From contig JAPDRO010000008.1 of the NCBI GenBank assembly GCA_030247885.1, forward strand, positions 124,001 to 188,000: 64,000 nt of DNA. Reading direction: 5' to 3'. Origin of the DNA: Taxawa tesnikishii (nom. ined.). Taxonomy: Eukaryota; Ascomycota; Dothideomycetes; Dothideales. The notes under the pieces are model-generated. The model was not told where the DNA came from, did not search any database, and worked only from the letters and a program-made list of their open reading frames with translations. Numbering within the stretch: position 1 is the stretch's first letter; the number at the start of each line of letters is the position of its first letter. The translations under genes were made by a program, and so were the position numbers. This document shows, piece after piece, positions 27,496 through 39,652 of the stretch.

Positions 27496-29405
27496 CTAAG
27501 CGTCGTTCTTACCCATGACTTTGGCTGCCTGCACGGCGTTCATCTTTTGCGTCCAGCCCTGGGCTGGCTGGAACTTGCGCACCGTTCTGACTTCGTCAAG
27601 CGAGTACCCGGGAACGCGGATGTTGTAGTTTCGCTCGAGCACGATCTGGACGTCGCGGATGTCGAGGGTGCTGTTTGGACGGATCTTGGCGAGACGGCAG
27701 GCGGATGTTATCAATGTGTCGACGAAGTCATCGGTGATGGAAAGGAGTGCCTGGATGTGAATCGTCAGTGGACAAGAAGAAGATCGGGTGCGCTAAGGAT
27801 AAGGAGACATACCTCCTCAACTTCAGGCGTCAGGCCATCGTTCTCACCACCACCCGTCACCTGCCTGACCAACTCATCCAGCTTTTTCTTGCTCAACACC
27901 CTCTCTCCGCCTTCCAGTTCGAAGCCCGGAGGCTTGACGATCGCTGGCGCACCCATCATGTTTTGCGGGGCGCCGCCTCCGAATGTTGGGCGCGCAGGTC
28001 CCATGGCGACGGGCGACGGGCTCGGTACGTTCAAAGTTTTGGGAATCGGCATTTTGGCGTTCGGATTGTTGATCGCGTTGTTGATCGAAGGGAAATTTGC
28101 GCCGGGAGTCGTAGCGACGGGAGTGCTGCGTGCGGCTTGCTCGGAGTAAGTGCGCGCAACGGCGCTCATAGCGGCCTGATGGCTGAGTGCTTGTGGCGGA
28201 CCTTGTTGGTTGTTGGCGCTCATCGGAGTGGCAGGAGTTTGATGTTGTTGTTGTTGTTGTTGTTGTTGCGCATACGCTTGTTGTGGGTTGGGGAGTGGCC
28301 GGCCTGGCATCCCGGCGGATGGTTGTTGTTGTTGCGTCATCGGCATCGTAGGCTGCTGCTGCTGCTGTTGCGGCGTCTGTTGCTGCTGTTGTTGTTGTTG
28401 CTGCTGCTGCGACTGATTTTGCATCGCCCCTTGGTTCTGGGGTGGAAACCCCTGCGGAGTGCCGGTGGCGGGACTCATAGCTGAAGGTCCGCCTGTTTGT
28501 TGACCTTGTGTGTTGCCGCCGACGGCAGCATTGTACATGGCCTGTGCCGCGTTTTGTGGTTGCTGTTGTCTCACTTGTTGTTGCGCTTGCATTTGATTTG
28601 GCATCTGGGTTTGTGAAACGGCTCCATTAGGCGAACCAGCGTCACCTCCAGTATTGTTCTGCGCTGCCTCCTTTTGTTTCGCCTGGAATGCTTCCTTGTT
28701 TCTCTCGTTCTCCAGTTTCAGTCTGCTCACTGACGCCTTTGCCTGGTTCATTGCTGTTTCAGTCTCGTTGATGGCTTGGACGAGATCAGCGGGCATTTCC
28801 TGGCCTTGGGTCTGAAAGGCCGCTTTTCGTCGATTGTAGTGTGTAAGCCGTTGAGCGGCGTTGTCTTGTTGCATGATGGCTGTTTGCATCATACGCATTG
28901 CCCTCTGCTTGTAAGCCTCCCATTCTGGTCCGCTTGCGTTCATGCTTTGAGAAGGATAGATTATGTGTCCTCGCAGGAAGGACTTGGCCTGCTCCGACAT
29001 CTGATAGCCCTGCTGTTGTCCCTGACCCTGGCCCTGTCGCTGCGCTGGCTGCTGCTGTTGAGGCTGCTGCTGTGATTGCTGCTGCGGTTGCTGCGGTTGC
29101 GACTGGTTCTGTTGTTGCTCCTGCTGAGACTGCTGCGCCTGTTGCGGTTGCTGGCCTTGTGACGGTGGCCTTCCGGCTTGCTGAGCTTGGCTTGCCTTCC
29201 ATTTTGCTATGTTCATCATCAACTCTTTCGAGACATCCTTGATCTTGGCGATGGCCTTCTGCTTGGTTTCGGGGTCGGCTTGAGGATTGTCAACGGTAGC
29301 CCACAGCTTTGTCAAGCCCTCCTTCCAGTGCGCTTTCTGCTGGTCATTCAAGGTGGGTATCTGCGCAATATGATGCGGGCGGATCATATCCAGCGGTTGG
29401 CTCAT
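27496..29405 (-). CDS. taf12: TFIID/SAGA subunit TAF12 with polyglutamine
   Basis: Histone-fold subunit shared by TFIID and SAGA (pairs with TAF4 or Ada1; family knowledge). Exon 1 is 27813-29405; exon 2 is 27496-27750; the 62-nt intron splits the histone fold between LTPEVEE and [15 protein letters not shown]-terminus [35 protein letters not shown] is followed by several hundred residues of Gln-rich sequence with long CAG/CAA runs. The H2B-like fold reads [14 protein letters not shown]...[45 protein letters not shown], then the usual TAF12 tail [29 protein letters not shown]. No frame break despite many repeats. Antisense Val/Leu-rich open frames across this gene are shadows of the CAG repeats. 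Confidence 0.95.
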
Positions 29406-29939
29406 GTTGGCGGTGAGCGCGAGGCAGGAGCTTGCCGTTTCCTGGCTTCAACTCGCAAGTCGCGTGGTATGCAAATATGGTGTGTCAGGCGGAGGTTGTT
29501 GTGTGTCAGTAGAGGTGTTGACAGGAAGGTCAAGACCTCTTTGGTACGAGTCGGCTTCGGTCGAGTCGTTCGCTCACAAGCGATGTTTGCGCGCTCCGGA
29601 GTTGTGCTATTGTGCTATTGTGCTATTGTGGCATGTGAAGATGTTGACGGACGAGAAGTGACGAAGTCGGAATGGCCGGGCCTCGATCCGATCCGCTGCT
29701 CACTCCAACGCCCGTGCCAAGGACCATATGGTAGGTCCTGCACAACTACCTGTACATACGTCCCACCTGAAGCCTTCATGCTGAGCCTTTGTGCTCGTAG
29801 TGCAGGGACATCAAGAGGACAGTGGGAGGTCAAGTCACATCTGTAAAACCACAGATGATCGCTTTCGCATGGCCCACGTGCAAAGGCCAAAAGCGCCGCG
29901 ACCAAACCACGCGTCGTAATTACAACAATCCCCTCCCGC
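29406..29939. other. promoter region of taf12 / 3' flank of shm
   Basis: About 0.5 kb between taf12 and the SHMT gene, both on the minus strand. It contains the 8-base tandem repeat listed separately. No gene supported. Confidence 0.45.
29602..29630. repeat. short tandem repeat, 8-base unit TTGTGCTA, ~3.5 copies
   Basis: Perfect head-to-tail copies about 200 bases upstream of the taf12 start. Function unknown. Being perfect, it is either recently expanded or selected as a regulatory site. Confidence 0.85.
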
Positions 29940-31740
29940 TCACGAGTTCTTCTCCCACGGCAACATAAACGTGCCCACCCAGTCCTCCACCTCCCGCCTC
30001 AGCTGCACAATCTCCGTGACCTCCTCGCCCTCACCCACATACTCTCTGAACGCATTAACACTGCCCGGGTTCTTACGGCCCTTCTTCTCCGCACTCTCCT
30101 TCGCTACGCCATCCAGCCGCTTCGTGATCTCAACAGCCCGGTGGACAACATCGGCCACGCGCGTGAAGTCGTCAGGCTGGAAGCCGCGCGTCGTCATGGC
30201 GGGAGTGCCCATGCGGAGACCGCCGGGCTTCATGGCGGACTTGTCGCCAGGCACCGTGTTCTTGTTTGCTGCGACGCCGACCAATTCGAGGATGCGTTCG
30301 ACACGTGCGCCATCTATGCCCTTGTCTTTCAGGTCTACGAGCACAAGGTGGTTGTCCGTGCCGCCGGAAACGACGGTGTAGCCGAGTCCGCCTGCATCCT
30401 TGGAATCGCCGAGGCGCTTGGCGAGAGATTTAGCGTTCGAGAGAACGGTGCGTTGGTAGTCCTTGAATTCGGGGGTCTGCGCTTGCTGCAGCGCGACAGC
30501 CAGCGCGGTGATAGTGTGGTTGTGCGGGCCACCTTGGTGTCCTGGGAAAACGGAGGCGTTGATGGGCCCTTCCAGGTCGTACATCACTTCTATTCCCTTC
30601 TTGTCAGTCCGACGAACGCCCTTGCGGAAAAGATCATGGCACCGCGCGGTCCGCGGAGCGACTTGTGCGTGGTCGTGGTAACGACATCGGAGTGCTCAAA
30701 AGGCGACGGGATGACACCTGCAGCCACGAGCCCGGAAACGTGAGCCATATCCGAGAGAAGGTAAGCCCCGACTCCGTCTGCGATCTTACGGAAACGGTCG
30801 TAGTCGATAAGCCGGCTGTATGCAGATGTTCCGGCAATAATGATTTTGGGCCTGTACAGAGTGGCAAGCTCCTCTAGCTTCTCGTAATCAATCAAGCCGG
30901 TCTTCTCATTCAGTCTGTAAGGAAGTGTCTCGAAATACTTAGAAATCGCGGAGATCTTCTTGGTTGGGGTCTGGTAGCCGTGAGACAGATGGCCTCCATG
31001 TGGGAGATCCAGGCCCATAATGCGGTCATGCGTGTTGAGAAGTGCCGAGTACGCGTACAAGTTCGCCGGAGACCCCGAGAGTGCTATAAGCTGTTAGGTA
31101 TTGCAGAATGGCAGTATCTCCGGTAGACCCACGTTGTACGTTGACGCCCCATTCCTCCTCTTTCAATCCGAACGTCCGCAGCGCCCTCTGTTGACATAGC
31201 CGTTCTGCCTCGTCAATGTGCTCGTTTCCGCCATAGTAACGCGCGCCTGGGTATCCTTCCGAGTATTTGTCTGCGTCACACTCTTAGCTCGTTGCGCTGC
31301 CGGAACTCGAACATGCGTTTCTCGTACTCTGCATAACACTGCCCAATGCATCCAGAACGGCTTGCGATGTGAAGTTCTCCGAAGGTATAAGGTTGATGAA
31401 GTGCTTCTGCCGCCTTTTCTCCTGTATACTTGTCAGTCGCTGTGGCGCTTCGAGGGACGGTGTGGAGGCGGCGCAACGGCGAACGTACCTTTTGGATAAT
31501 GTCGTACACAGTCGGGTCAGCTTCCTCGAGGTCTGCGGACAGCAGCTACAACGCATGGTTAGCACGCTGTGTGGCGTGAATCGGATGCATGGATTCTTCT
31601 CTTACCCTGTGCTGGCCATCGATCGACATGCCCCGCCATGCGGTAGCTTGCAGTGACCGGCGTGTTTCAGCAATCGGTCTCTTGCAGCTCCTGTTTGCGA
31701 GCAAGCTGGTCGCTCTGAAGGTCGACCTGAAAGACGACAT
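29940..31740 (-). CDS. shm1: serine hydroxymethyltransferase, probably mitochondrial
   Basis: PLP enzyme converting serine and tetrahydrofolate to glycine and methylene-tetrahydrofolate. Exons 31606-31740, 31489-31545, 31328-31421, 31133-31270 and 29940-31083. An Arg/Ser-rich presequence ([37 protein letters not shown]) suggests mitochondrial import. Catalytic blocks: [120 protein letters not shown] with the PLP lysine in THKS, and a C-terminal domain through [15 protein letters not shown]. One frame break at the A-run 30628-30631 (+ strand); one more base gives [25 protein letters not shown], as in the family. The start was chosen at the presequence; an internal Met (MSIDGQHR) could give a cytosolic form. 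Confidence 0.95.
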
Positions 31741-32301
31741 GTTTGTCGCTCGCGGCAATCTGTCGGTACAGAACAGAGCTGCCGGCGGCGAGACGTGCGC
31801 GGCGTTTTGTGTGACGGAGCATAGATGGGGTTGGAGAAGCGACCATGCCGTTTGGGGCTAGTTTCCATCCGGGGTCTGGCCACGCTGGATGATTTCTCTC
31901 GTGACGGGTCCTGGACCTCCTTTCTTTCTCTTCCTACACAACTAATTCCCAGATGATGAGATGGCTTCTACGGCAGACAAACTCACTTGGTCGGACTCGT
32001 GCCGGGCAACGTGGGTGTTGCTGACACGTTCCGGGCCCGCAGTCACCACATTTCGAGGGACAATGAGAACTTCCGATGGGATTGTTGTGTATCTCTTTCG
32101 TGCGGTCTTGCAGCATGGCGTTTTGATCGGTCGGCGGTGGTACATACACACGCAGCATCGTTGTATATCCCAGCAATCCTACTGCTTCCTTGCGGCACCT
32201 TTGCTCTATACCCTGCCTCCCTGTATATGTGATCGATGGCGTCCATGTGAAAACCAGTTGACCGCGATTCCCATTGATGAAGACACAAGTGCCACGCGTA
32301 C

Positions 32302-32333
32302 CCGTCTCCGTCTCCGTCTCCGTCTCCATCTCC
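32302..32333. repeat. CCGTCT microsatellite
   Basis: About four tandem copies of a hexamer (pyrimidine-rich on this strand) decaying into CCATCT at the right end; intergenic. Confidence 0.85.
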
Positions 32334-32570
32334 CCCATCTGCCTGCGGTCGGATAGCCGCTCAGACAAACGACTCCAGGTGCTGCTTTGGTGTAAGGGCG
32401 CCTGGCATCGGATCATGAGTGGGCAGGCGTCGCTTGGCTGTAGCAGGTACCGCTATACGTGCCCCCGCGCGGCACGGCCGTGGTTGGTATACAATGTCGT
32501 CAGCGGTGCTGAGTAGAGTCGCCCGCTCGAGCGTTGCAGCAATCCGCGAGCAGCGCGCCTTCCCTTCTGT

Positions 32571-32617
32571 CCATCCATCCATCCATCTTCCATCGTCCAT
32601 CGTCCATCGTCCATCCG
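32571..32617. repeat. CCAT / CCATCGT tandem repeat
   Basis: A tetramer repeat (CCAT, four copies) passes directly into a heptamer repeat (CCATCGT, about three copies). It lies about 430 bases upstream of the 2EXR gene. Confidence 0.85.
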
Positions 32618-33048
32618 TGCGCATGTCTCTCGGTCTCTTGCTCGGACGCGTTTGCCTGGGCCGAGGCGGCAAATCGGTCAAGGTCAAGCTTTCAGACTGG
32701 GCTAACAACGCAGGGACTGAGAGATCGTGACATGCACGCCCACCGCGCTTTCTGAAAAGCCATCTGTTGACCTTGGCCTCAACCGAACGACTGCATCGCA
32801 GAACATCGCCGCCAGACAACCAACACGCACAAACCGGGACCACGGATACGTCTACTCAAGGACTGTCACAGCCTGCTCGATAGCACCTATGGACGTTGTT
32901 TTTCGTGCCGTATAGAACCTGGACGGCCAAAGCTACCCACCCACGTCGACATATTCACACACCTCTGCTGTCAGACTGTAGCGAAAGCCAAAGCATCCAG
33001 GTCAGTCCATGTGTTGCTCAATCAAGATCCGTCTGACATCTCGGCAGA

Positions 33049-34277
33049 ATGCCTTCGCGAGCCACCCGCAAGTCCGCTTCCAAGCGTGCCGTCAGCGAGG
33101 AGCTTGGAGACGGAGATCTTAGTCTCTCTTACAATCCTCGGACAGGCCGGCCAGTCAGGCGCAGTGCTGGCCGCAAGTCAACCAACTCGGATTTCATCGA
33201 TCCGGTCCAGGCCATCAGTGATGCAGAGGACCACGACACTGACGAGGAGAAGTACGTCCGTCCAAGGAAGCGACGCCGCAGTCCCTCGCCACCGGTCAGT
33301 CCAAGAATGGAGATAGACGAGCCGTATTCGCCCGTCCGCAGTCCGGAAAGATCTCTCACTGAAGAAGCAGCAACTCCAGTCTCTGATGTTTCCCCAATCT
33401 CTCTCACTTTCAATGTGCCTCCAGGCCACTCTGGACCTTTCGTGATCAATCTGGATGTCGCGGCGCTGATGGGGATGACCATCCAGCCCAACAGGAACGC
33501 GAAACATAAGAAGACGAGCTTACGTCTGTCTACTGACTCTGACCTCTCAAGCCGTCTAAGCCGCAAGTCAGAACGGCCACAATCACCGGTCCAGGAACGT
33601 GCCGGTTTCCTCAGTCTGCCCCCGAACTTCGCAATGAGATCTACCGTCTTGCATTTGTACTGCCTCGTAAGGAACGATTCGACCTAGGAAAGCCTTCAAA
33701 CTTCGCAAGATCTTCAGCTTTGCTTCGAACATGTCGCCAAGTGCACGAGGAAGGCCGTACTATCCTGTACTCTGAAAACACATTCCTCTTCCAGCGCAAC
33801 ACTTCAGCGCGTACCCAACGCTGGACGACCGACGTTCGCGAAGTGGGTTTCAAAGACCTGCGCTTTTTCCTCAAATCCATCGGCCCCACCAACATATCTT
33901 TTCTTCGACACATCATCTTCCTCTTGGAGGACGCCGTTCCTTCGCTCAACCCACATCTCACTTCCGCCGAGGAGCGACGCTTCGTGCACGACGACTACCT
34001 GATGGCATCCCTGAAATTGCTCGGGTTATATGGCGCACTCTCACACCTGGATCTGGCCTTCTACGGCCGCAAGACCGTCTCCAAGACCGACGTCCGCTTC
34101 CTCGATTACCTGCGTGGTGTTAAAGCTGACAAGATCCACTTCATCCACCATCCGCTAATGTTCACCTCTCCGTGCACCAAAATCGATCTCTCGCTTCGAC
34201 AGGCTCTGCCTAAGGAGATGGAGCGCTCTACGCCACTCCACGGCTTCGGTACCAAGAAGAAGCACCAGGATTGGTAA
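33049..34277 (+). CDS. 2EXR-type (LPPELRNEIYR) fungal protein with disordered nuclear-type N-terminus
   Basis: The N-terminal ~180 residues are Ser/Arg-rich (MPSRATRKSASKRAVSEELGDGDLS; RPRKRRRSPSPPVSPR, a likely bipartite nuclear signal). After them comes the LPPELRNEIYRLAFVLPRKE motif of the fungal 2EXR/F-box-like family, then SSALLRTCRQVHEEGRTILYSENTFLFQRN, a conserved R-Q-V-x-x-E block, and a helical C-terminal domain ending KKKHQDW. The family is large in Dothideomycetes and of unknown biochemical role. A frame break at the C-run 33619-33623 interrupts the signature motif; one more C restores it exactly, which argues for a sequencing under-call. No intron needed. Start is the first ATG, with the N-terminus open. 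Confidence 0.8.
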
Positions 34278-35382
34278 TGCACCCAACACTTTTCTCACGT
34301 TGCTTCTAATGGAGGATCTTGTGATGGCTGTATACTTACTTCGTTACTAGTGACCTTGAATGCGAGCCTTATTGCTGATCCTTTTTTCTTTTGGCTTACG
34401 TTCTGCTTTCAGCGACTGGCGCTCCGGGTTGGGGCGCAAATATATCCAGGCATGGCTTACGATTGCATTGCATTTATGAGGAGTTGTGACAAACGCAACG
34501 TCAGATCCTGCCTTTTGTCTGTTTTGCTCTTCGATTGCGACTCGCACGAGCGCGGCTCTTTTGTTACATAATAGCTAGTTCAGGATCGTAATGAAAACAT
34601 AGCTTCTCCGCACGCTCTGAGATGGTTGCACCACAGGGGTTGCAATTCCGACAACCCGAAGAGAGGACACTCTATCATCTTGAACGACAGGATATAGCAG
34701 AAGGAAAAGCATGGCGTTCTTGTTGGGCAACACAAGTCAGAGAACAATACTGGTCGCGTAGGACGATGGATATTCTAGAGTTTGAACCCCTCTGCAGACT
34801 AACTGGACGTTGATCCGACAATGGGACGCCCGTGATGCTTGGGAAATCTTCTCGCCCGCTCTGAGGTCGAAATCTGAGCGTGTACAACGAGCAGGAGAAG
34901 ATGGGGATGGAGAGGGAGAAGAGGCCGCTTGTCCTGCTAGAAAGAATCATGCTAGCTAAGGCGGTGAACAATAGCGTGCTGGCATTACCAAACTGTGTTG
35001 GAATGCACACTCTTTGGCAATTCGCCTTGCCACAACCCGCGATATGACATGCCCAGGCTTGGGAGTATAGTAGTAAACTAACCCAGACTTCTAGATTCAG
35101 TTTCTTCTAGTAAGTAGGGCATATTTATTCCTTACTGAATATGCTAAAGGCAAGGAATGTAGCTAGCGCGGGTCTAAGCTTTACAAAACCTCGGTTAATT
35201 GTCCTCGTAACGTTCATACTACTCCTTAGGCAAGCACCTTTGCATGGTTGTGTAAGTAGCATCACAAGACGATCTACACACATGGAGACCCGTGGAGATA
35301 CATTGGACTATCATGACACGGAACAGGAGTATGCTCGAGCCTAGAAAGAACTTGCTAAGTAGTAAATGCTAACGCATCGCCA
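34278..35382. other. AT-richer intergenic region
   Basis: About 1.1 kb with no recognisable gene, transposon termini or RNA. It is noticeably more AT-rich than the flanking genes, and presumably holds the promoter of the downstream transporter. Confidence 0.5.
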
Positions 35383-37569
35383 ATGGAGATCCGACGAGCC
35401 CTTACTTTTGAGGATATCGTCGCGTCAGCGTTCGCCAACCCCTGGGTGAGCCGATTTCTATCTGGAGCCATGTCGTTCTTCAGGGCATCTGACAGCCCTA
35501 GCAGTGACAGAATCTCTGGCGCATCCAAAGATGAGCTGTTTGCCGACGTGGAAAGCTTCGTCGCGAGCAATGGACTGGCGAACGAGCAATCCCTGTTCCT
35601 GAAAGCTGCACTCGTACTGCAAGGAGAAGCCGCGCACGAGAGTATCCCCGGAATTACGCCCGCAGAGATTGAAGCACTTTCACGCGAATCTGAACGGAAG
35701 TGGCGCCAACCGTGGACACTATATTTCACCATCTTCGTCTGCTCGCTTGGTGCCATTGAACAAGGTTGGGCCCAGACTTCGACGAATGGCGCAACTTTGT
35801 TCTTTCCAAAGTACATGGGCATTGATTCGACGAGCACACACGATACGCTTCTGGTTGGTCTCATCAACGCCGGGATCTACATTAGCACGGGATTGTTGTA
35901 CGCTCCTCCCACGTCCACCATCGAACCCGCAGGCATCGTTGACATGACTTTAGCGGCTCCTGGATCTCAGATCCGATCAACAATCAGTTTGGGCGAAGGG
36001 GCTCTATCTTCCTTGGCAGCGTTTTCTGCTTGATCTTCACAATTGGGTCAGCGGTGACGACTACTTGGCAACAACTCCTTCTGTGTCGACTGATGCTTGG
36101 AATTGGCCTCGGTGTCAATGCTAGTACTATAGGCCCCTACATTGCCGAAACTGCTCCCGCTGCCATCAGAGGCGGCCTCGCAGTATCTTGGCAGATGTTG
36201 GTTGCTTTCGGGATCTTTCTGGGTTTCGTAGCCAACGCGGCGATGTACAATGTGCGTCTCCGTTTTATCAGCAAGGCCTGCGCCGCGGCTGACTTTACCG
36301 CCTAGTATGGAGAGAATGCCTGGAGACCTCAGTTGGCGGCCGCTTTCCTTCCGACAGTCCCTCTGTTGGTCCTAGTCTATCTCGCCCCTGAGTCTCCTGG
36401 GTGGTACATCAGGAGGTTTGGCCGTTACGACCTTGCATACAGATCGCTCTGCCGCCTGCGCAACACGGAACTTCAAGCCGCGAGGGAGGTGTATTACACA
36501 TTCGCACAACGTAGCGTGGAAGAAGAAAGCGCAAGTTCCGAGAAGACATTTCTAAGGAAGGTGATTGATCTATTCACGGTACCACGCATCCGTCGAGCGA
36601 CCTTGGCTTCGTACGTCGTGATGCTTTCCCAGCAACTTTGTGGAAGTAAGCCTTGTCTTCACCAGACCGTATGACGTGTTGAGTCCCTCTGGCTAACACG
36701 CTTATCTTTATAGTAAACATTATAGCATTTTATTCTTCAACGGTAAGCGAATAGTCTACTGCCAGGCACACATACCGCAGATACCGTAACTCGCGAACGC
36801 CGTCTAAAGCGCACCAGATCTTCACAAACGCAGGCTTCACCACCATCGCCGCGCTTGTAGCATCTTGCATCTTCGGCTTCCTGAATTTCCTCTTCGCGTT
36901 CCCAGCAGTCTGGACAATGGACACTCTGGGCCGGCGCACACTCCTTCTCATCACCCTGCCTCCGATGGCCCTAACAATGTTGGCAGCAAGCCTCGTCTCG
37001 CCGTCAACCCACGCCGTCAATCAGCCCGCAACCACAGACCGCCCTTCATCGCTCACGTCACTCCTGCCAATCGCATCCCTGATCTACCTCTTCTGCATCC
37101 TCTATAGCCCAGGCATGGGACCCGTCCCGAACCTCTACAGCGCGGAAATATTCCCCTCTCCCACCGCGAAGTCGGCATGTCCTTCGCGGTGAGCACGGCA
37201 AACGTCTGGGCATCCATCCTATCGCTGACTTTCCCGTATCTCTTAGCCGTGCTGGGCGGCGCGAGGGGCGCCTTTGGACTGTACGCCGGCCTGAACGTCT
37301 TGGCGTGGGGTTTGGTCTTCTGCTTCGTAAGAGAGACCAAGAGGTGCACGCTCGAGGAGGTCGAGGGCGTTTTCGGCAAGGTCGGCGTCGCCGCCTTTGC
37401 GGGACAGAGGCTTGGGGCGGCCATTGCGGCTTTGAGGGACTTGATGGGGAGGGGCAGGGATGGGGCAAGGGGATCGTACACGGCGATCGGTGCTAGTGCT
37501 ACTGAGGGAGACGATGGAGGAGGGGAGCAAGAGGGGGAAATGCGGCAGGGGGTGGGTGATGAACGGTAG
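35383..37569 (+). CDS. MFS sugar transporter (lactose/hexose permease-like)
   Basis: Proton-coupled sugar porter of the plasma membrane. Exons 35383-35897, 35954-36251, 36306-36645, 36714-36742 and 36818-37569. A long cytosolic N-terminus ([44 protein letters not shown]) precedes twelve predicted membrane segments. Family marks: [18 protein letters not shown] (loop 2-3), [63 protein letters not shown] (the PESPR-like motif), [12 protein letters not shown], and [20 protein letters not shown]. The last block requires one more C in the run 37153-37156; without it the frame stops early, so another probable under-call. The C-terminal tail is Gly/Glu-rich. Substrate not predictable; the N-terminus resembles plant-pathogen and lichen-type polyol or lactose permeases only loosely. 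Confidence 0.88.
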
Positions 37570-37605
37570 GTGGGTTTACCCTCTTAATCTCGCCACTTTT
37601 CTTCG

Positions 37606-37640
<35 letters not shown>

Positions 37641-38033
37641 TGCGGGACCAAGATGGATTCATCCATACAAAATCGTGGACGTAGGTACAAGCGGTTGCCC
37701 AGTCACCCCCAGGTACAGCCTAGAGTCAGAGGCGGACACACAAGCCACAGTACATCCCCTCATACAGATTCTAGGTCCCTCCTGCCATGCTGTGAGCGTC
37801 AGTCACTTATACGGAGTGATTGTTCGAGTTGACCGTCTTCTGCGTTTGTGACGTTGTTTCGTTTTGGGAAACAGCAATTCCTCGATCGATGCCAATGCAC
37901 TGCCCCAGAAAGTCAGGCCCAGACGCACCTAAGTAGCTGTCTAGTCTATATTACACATCCCTGCGCCGGTCCACGCACCATCCAGTAACGCTGATATCGT
38001 ACATCCGGCGCCCCTTGTCTCCGCTTTCCCCGT
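37570..38033. other. convergent intergenic region
   Basis: About 0.46 kb between the transporter and rpn3 3' ends; contains the TA microsatellite listed separately. No gene. Confidence 0.5.
37611..37637. repeat. (TA)n microsatellite
   Basis: About 13 perfect TA units shortly after the transporter stop codon, within its probable 3' UTR. Confidence 0.95.
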
Positions 38034-39652
38034 TCACATACCCTCAAAGCCCTCGCCAGCGTCGTCCTCATCGATGTCACCCTCCTGGATCTCCTTGGCC
38101 AACTCCCTCTCCCTCTCCCTGGCCTCCTGGGCATTCTTCAATTCCTGCCTGTGCTTGTTCATTGGGTATCTCATGGCCATGACGCACTCATCGTGGATGC
38201 CCAAGCAGGCTTTGATGCGCTCGTGGAAGGCCTCGGCGGGCTCGCGGGTCACGTAGACGTCGCCCGCCTGCTTGGACTCCATGAAGCCGTGCTCGTGGTC
38301 TAGCGTGGCTTCGATGACGCCGTCGCGTATCGCCTTGGCCACGATGTACTCGGCGCTCTCTTCGGACTCGACGCCGAGGCGGAGACAAATGTCACGCAAA
38401 GAGATGCGTGAGTAGGAGAGTGAGAGCATGCGTACGCCTGTCTTGATGACGTTCTGGCGCAGACGCAGGATCAGAGTGTAGGTGCCGTCAGCCCGGAATT
38501 GGGCTGCGTTGTCCTCGACCACGCGCAGGAAGCCTTGGAGGTCACCCACACGCACCGCTTGTACGAGGCGGAAGTAGGGGAAGAGGGGCCGCTCAAGCGA
38601 CGGTTGGCGGAATGTGGCCCGGTCTGGGATATCGCCCATGAGAAGCTCGACGACGACGAGCAGCTTCATGGCGGATTGGTAGAAGCCGGCGGCGATCTTG
38701 CTCGTCGGCGACTTGCGCGTTGCGCTGATCAAGTGCTCGTGAGCGGCAGTGTAGGACAGCTGGATTGCACGGATCCGGCCCAGGTAGTAGAGATAGCGGC
38801 ATACTTGGTTATTCGAGGCGTTTTGTGGAAATTGCGTCTGTGCGACGAGAAGGTCGGCTTGAGTGATGTCGGCGGTGGAAAGGTAGTTGCGAAGGAGGAG
38901 GACAGTGACGGCAGCCTGGGTGTCTGCGTCTTTCCGCAAAACCGAGCTCCTGAGAGCTGCGAGTAGTCTCGAGCGCGTCTCAATGATAGGCGACTGTCTT
39001 GATGGTGGCTTGGGGTCGAGTTGCTCGTGGAACAGGTAGTAGTAGAAGTATGCCTTTGCACCTAGCACATCCAACGTCCTCCTGTTCTCCTCACGGATCT
39101 TGTCGACAAGAACGGCAGAGAACTTGGCACCCTCGGCGTACTTTTTGTTGTCGTAGAGACAGACCTGCACAATGTCAGTACTCAGCAGCCAGCCCCGTGG
39201 TGTGACGACGTCCGGAGCGTACCTGAACAAGGATGCCCAGGTATGCCCACACCTCCGGCAGCGGCCCGCTGGGCTCCTTTGCCTTGTGGCTCGCGTCGCC
39301 GTTTGCTGTGCCGTTCTGACTCTTTCCCAGTGCGCCTTCCAGGAAGTCCCTAGCCGGGTGGCCAGAGGGGATGGCGGAGGAGATGGCTTCTTGGAGAGGC
39401 GAAGGGAGATGGGGGCTTTCCCTGACGGTGGATATGGAACGAAGGGCTCTAAGAGTGAAGCGTGCATCGAACTGAGCTACCGCCTGCTCGAGCAGGCCGA
39501 AGTTTGTTGTTATGGCTTGATAGATGTGAGCACTTGACAGTCCCTCAAACGCCGACGCGAAACGTACTCTGTGCGACGTCTGCGCTGGTTGTTTCCTTGG
39601 GCTGCTGCTGCTCTGCAGGCACAGTCTCAACGCCCTCCATCTTGTCTGCCAT
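38034..39652 (-). CDS. rpn3: 26S proteasome lid subunit Rpn3
   Basis: Non-catalytic PCI-domain subunit of the 19S regulatory particle lid (human PSMD3). Exons 39568-39652, 39223-39515 and 38034-39164. The start MADKMEGVETVPAEQQQPKETTSADVAQ joins TITTNFGLLEQAVAQFDARFTLRALRSIST through a 52-nt GTACGT...CAAG intron with a CTCAC branch-like site. Other blocks: LPEVWAYLGILVQVCLYDNKKYAEGAKFSAVLVDKI, FYYYLFHEQLDP, LLLRNYLSTADITQADLLVAQTQFP, RYLYYLGRIRAIQLSYTAAHEHLISATRKSP, and the PCI winged-helix region SYSRISLRDICLRLGVESEESAEYIVAKAIRDGVIEATLDHEHGFMESK. The C-terminal tail is acidic (GDIDEDDAGEGFEGM). The frame is clean. It shares a 323-bp divergent promoter with spc34. Confidence 0.95.

Larger units (their letters stand above)
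31741..33048. other. divergent intergenic / promoter region
   Basis: About 1.3 kb between the SHMT (-) and 2EXR (+) genes. It is rich in pyrimidine repeats (listed separately). Overlapping open frames on both strands are not protein-like. Confidence 0.5.

Noticed and set aside
28776-29242. Val/Leu/Ala-rich open frames within taf12
   Set aside because: Out-of-frame readings of CAG/CAA repeats.
34775-34810. Possible tRNA B-box-like sequence (GGTTCAAAC on the minus strand)
   Set aside because: No matching A-box, acceptor stem or anticodon arm could be folded around it.
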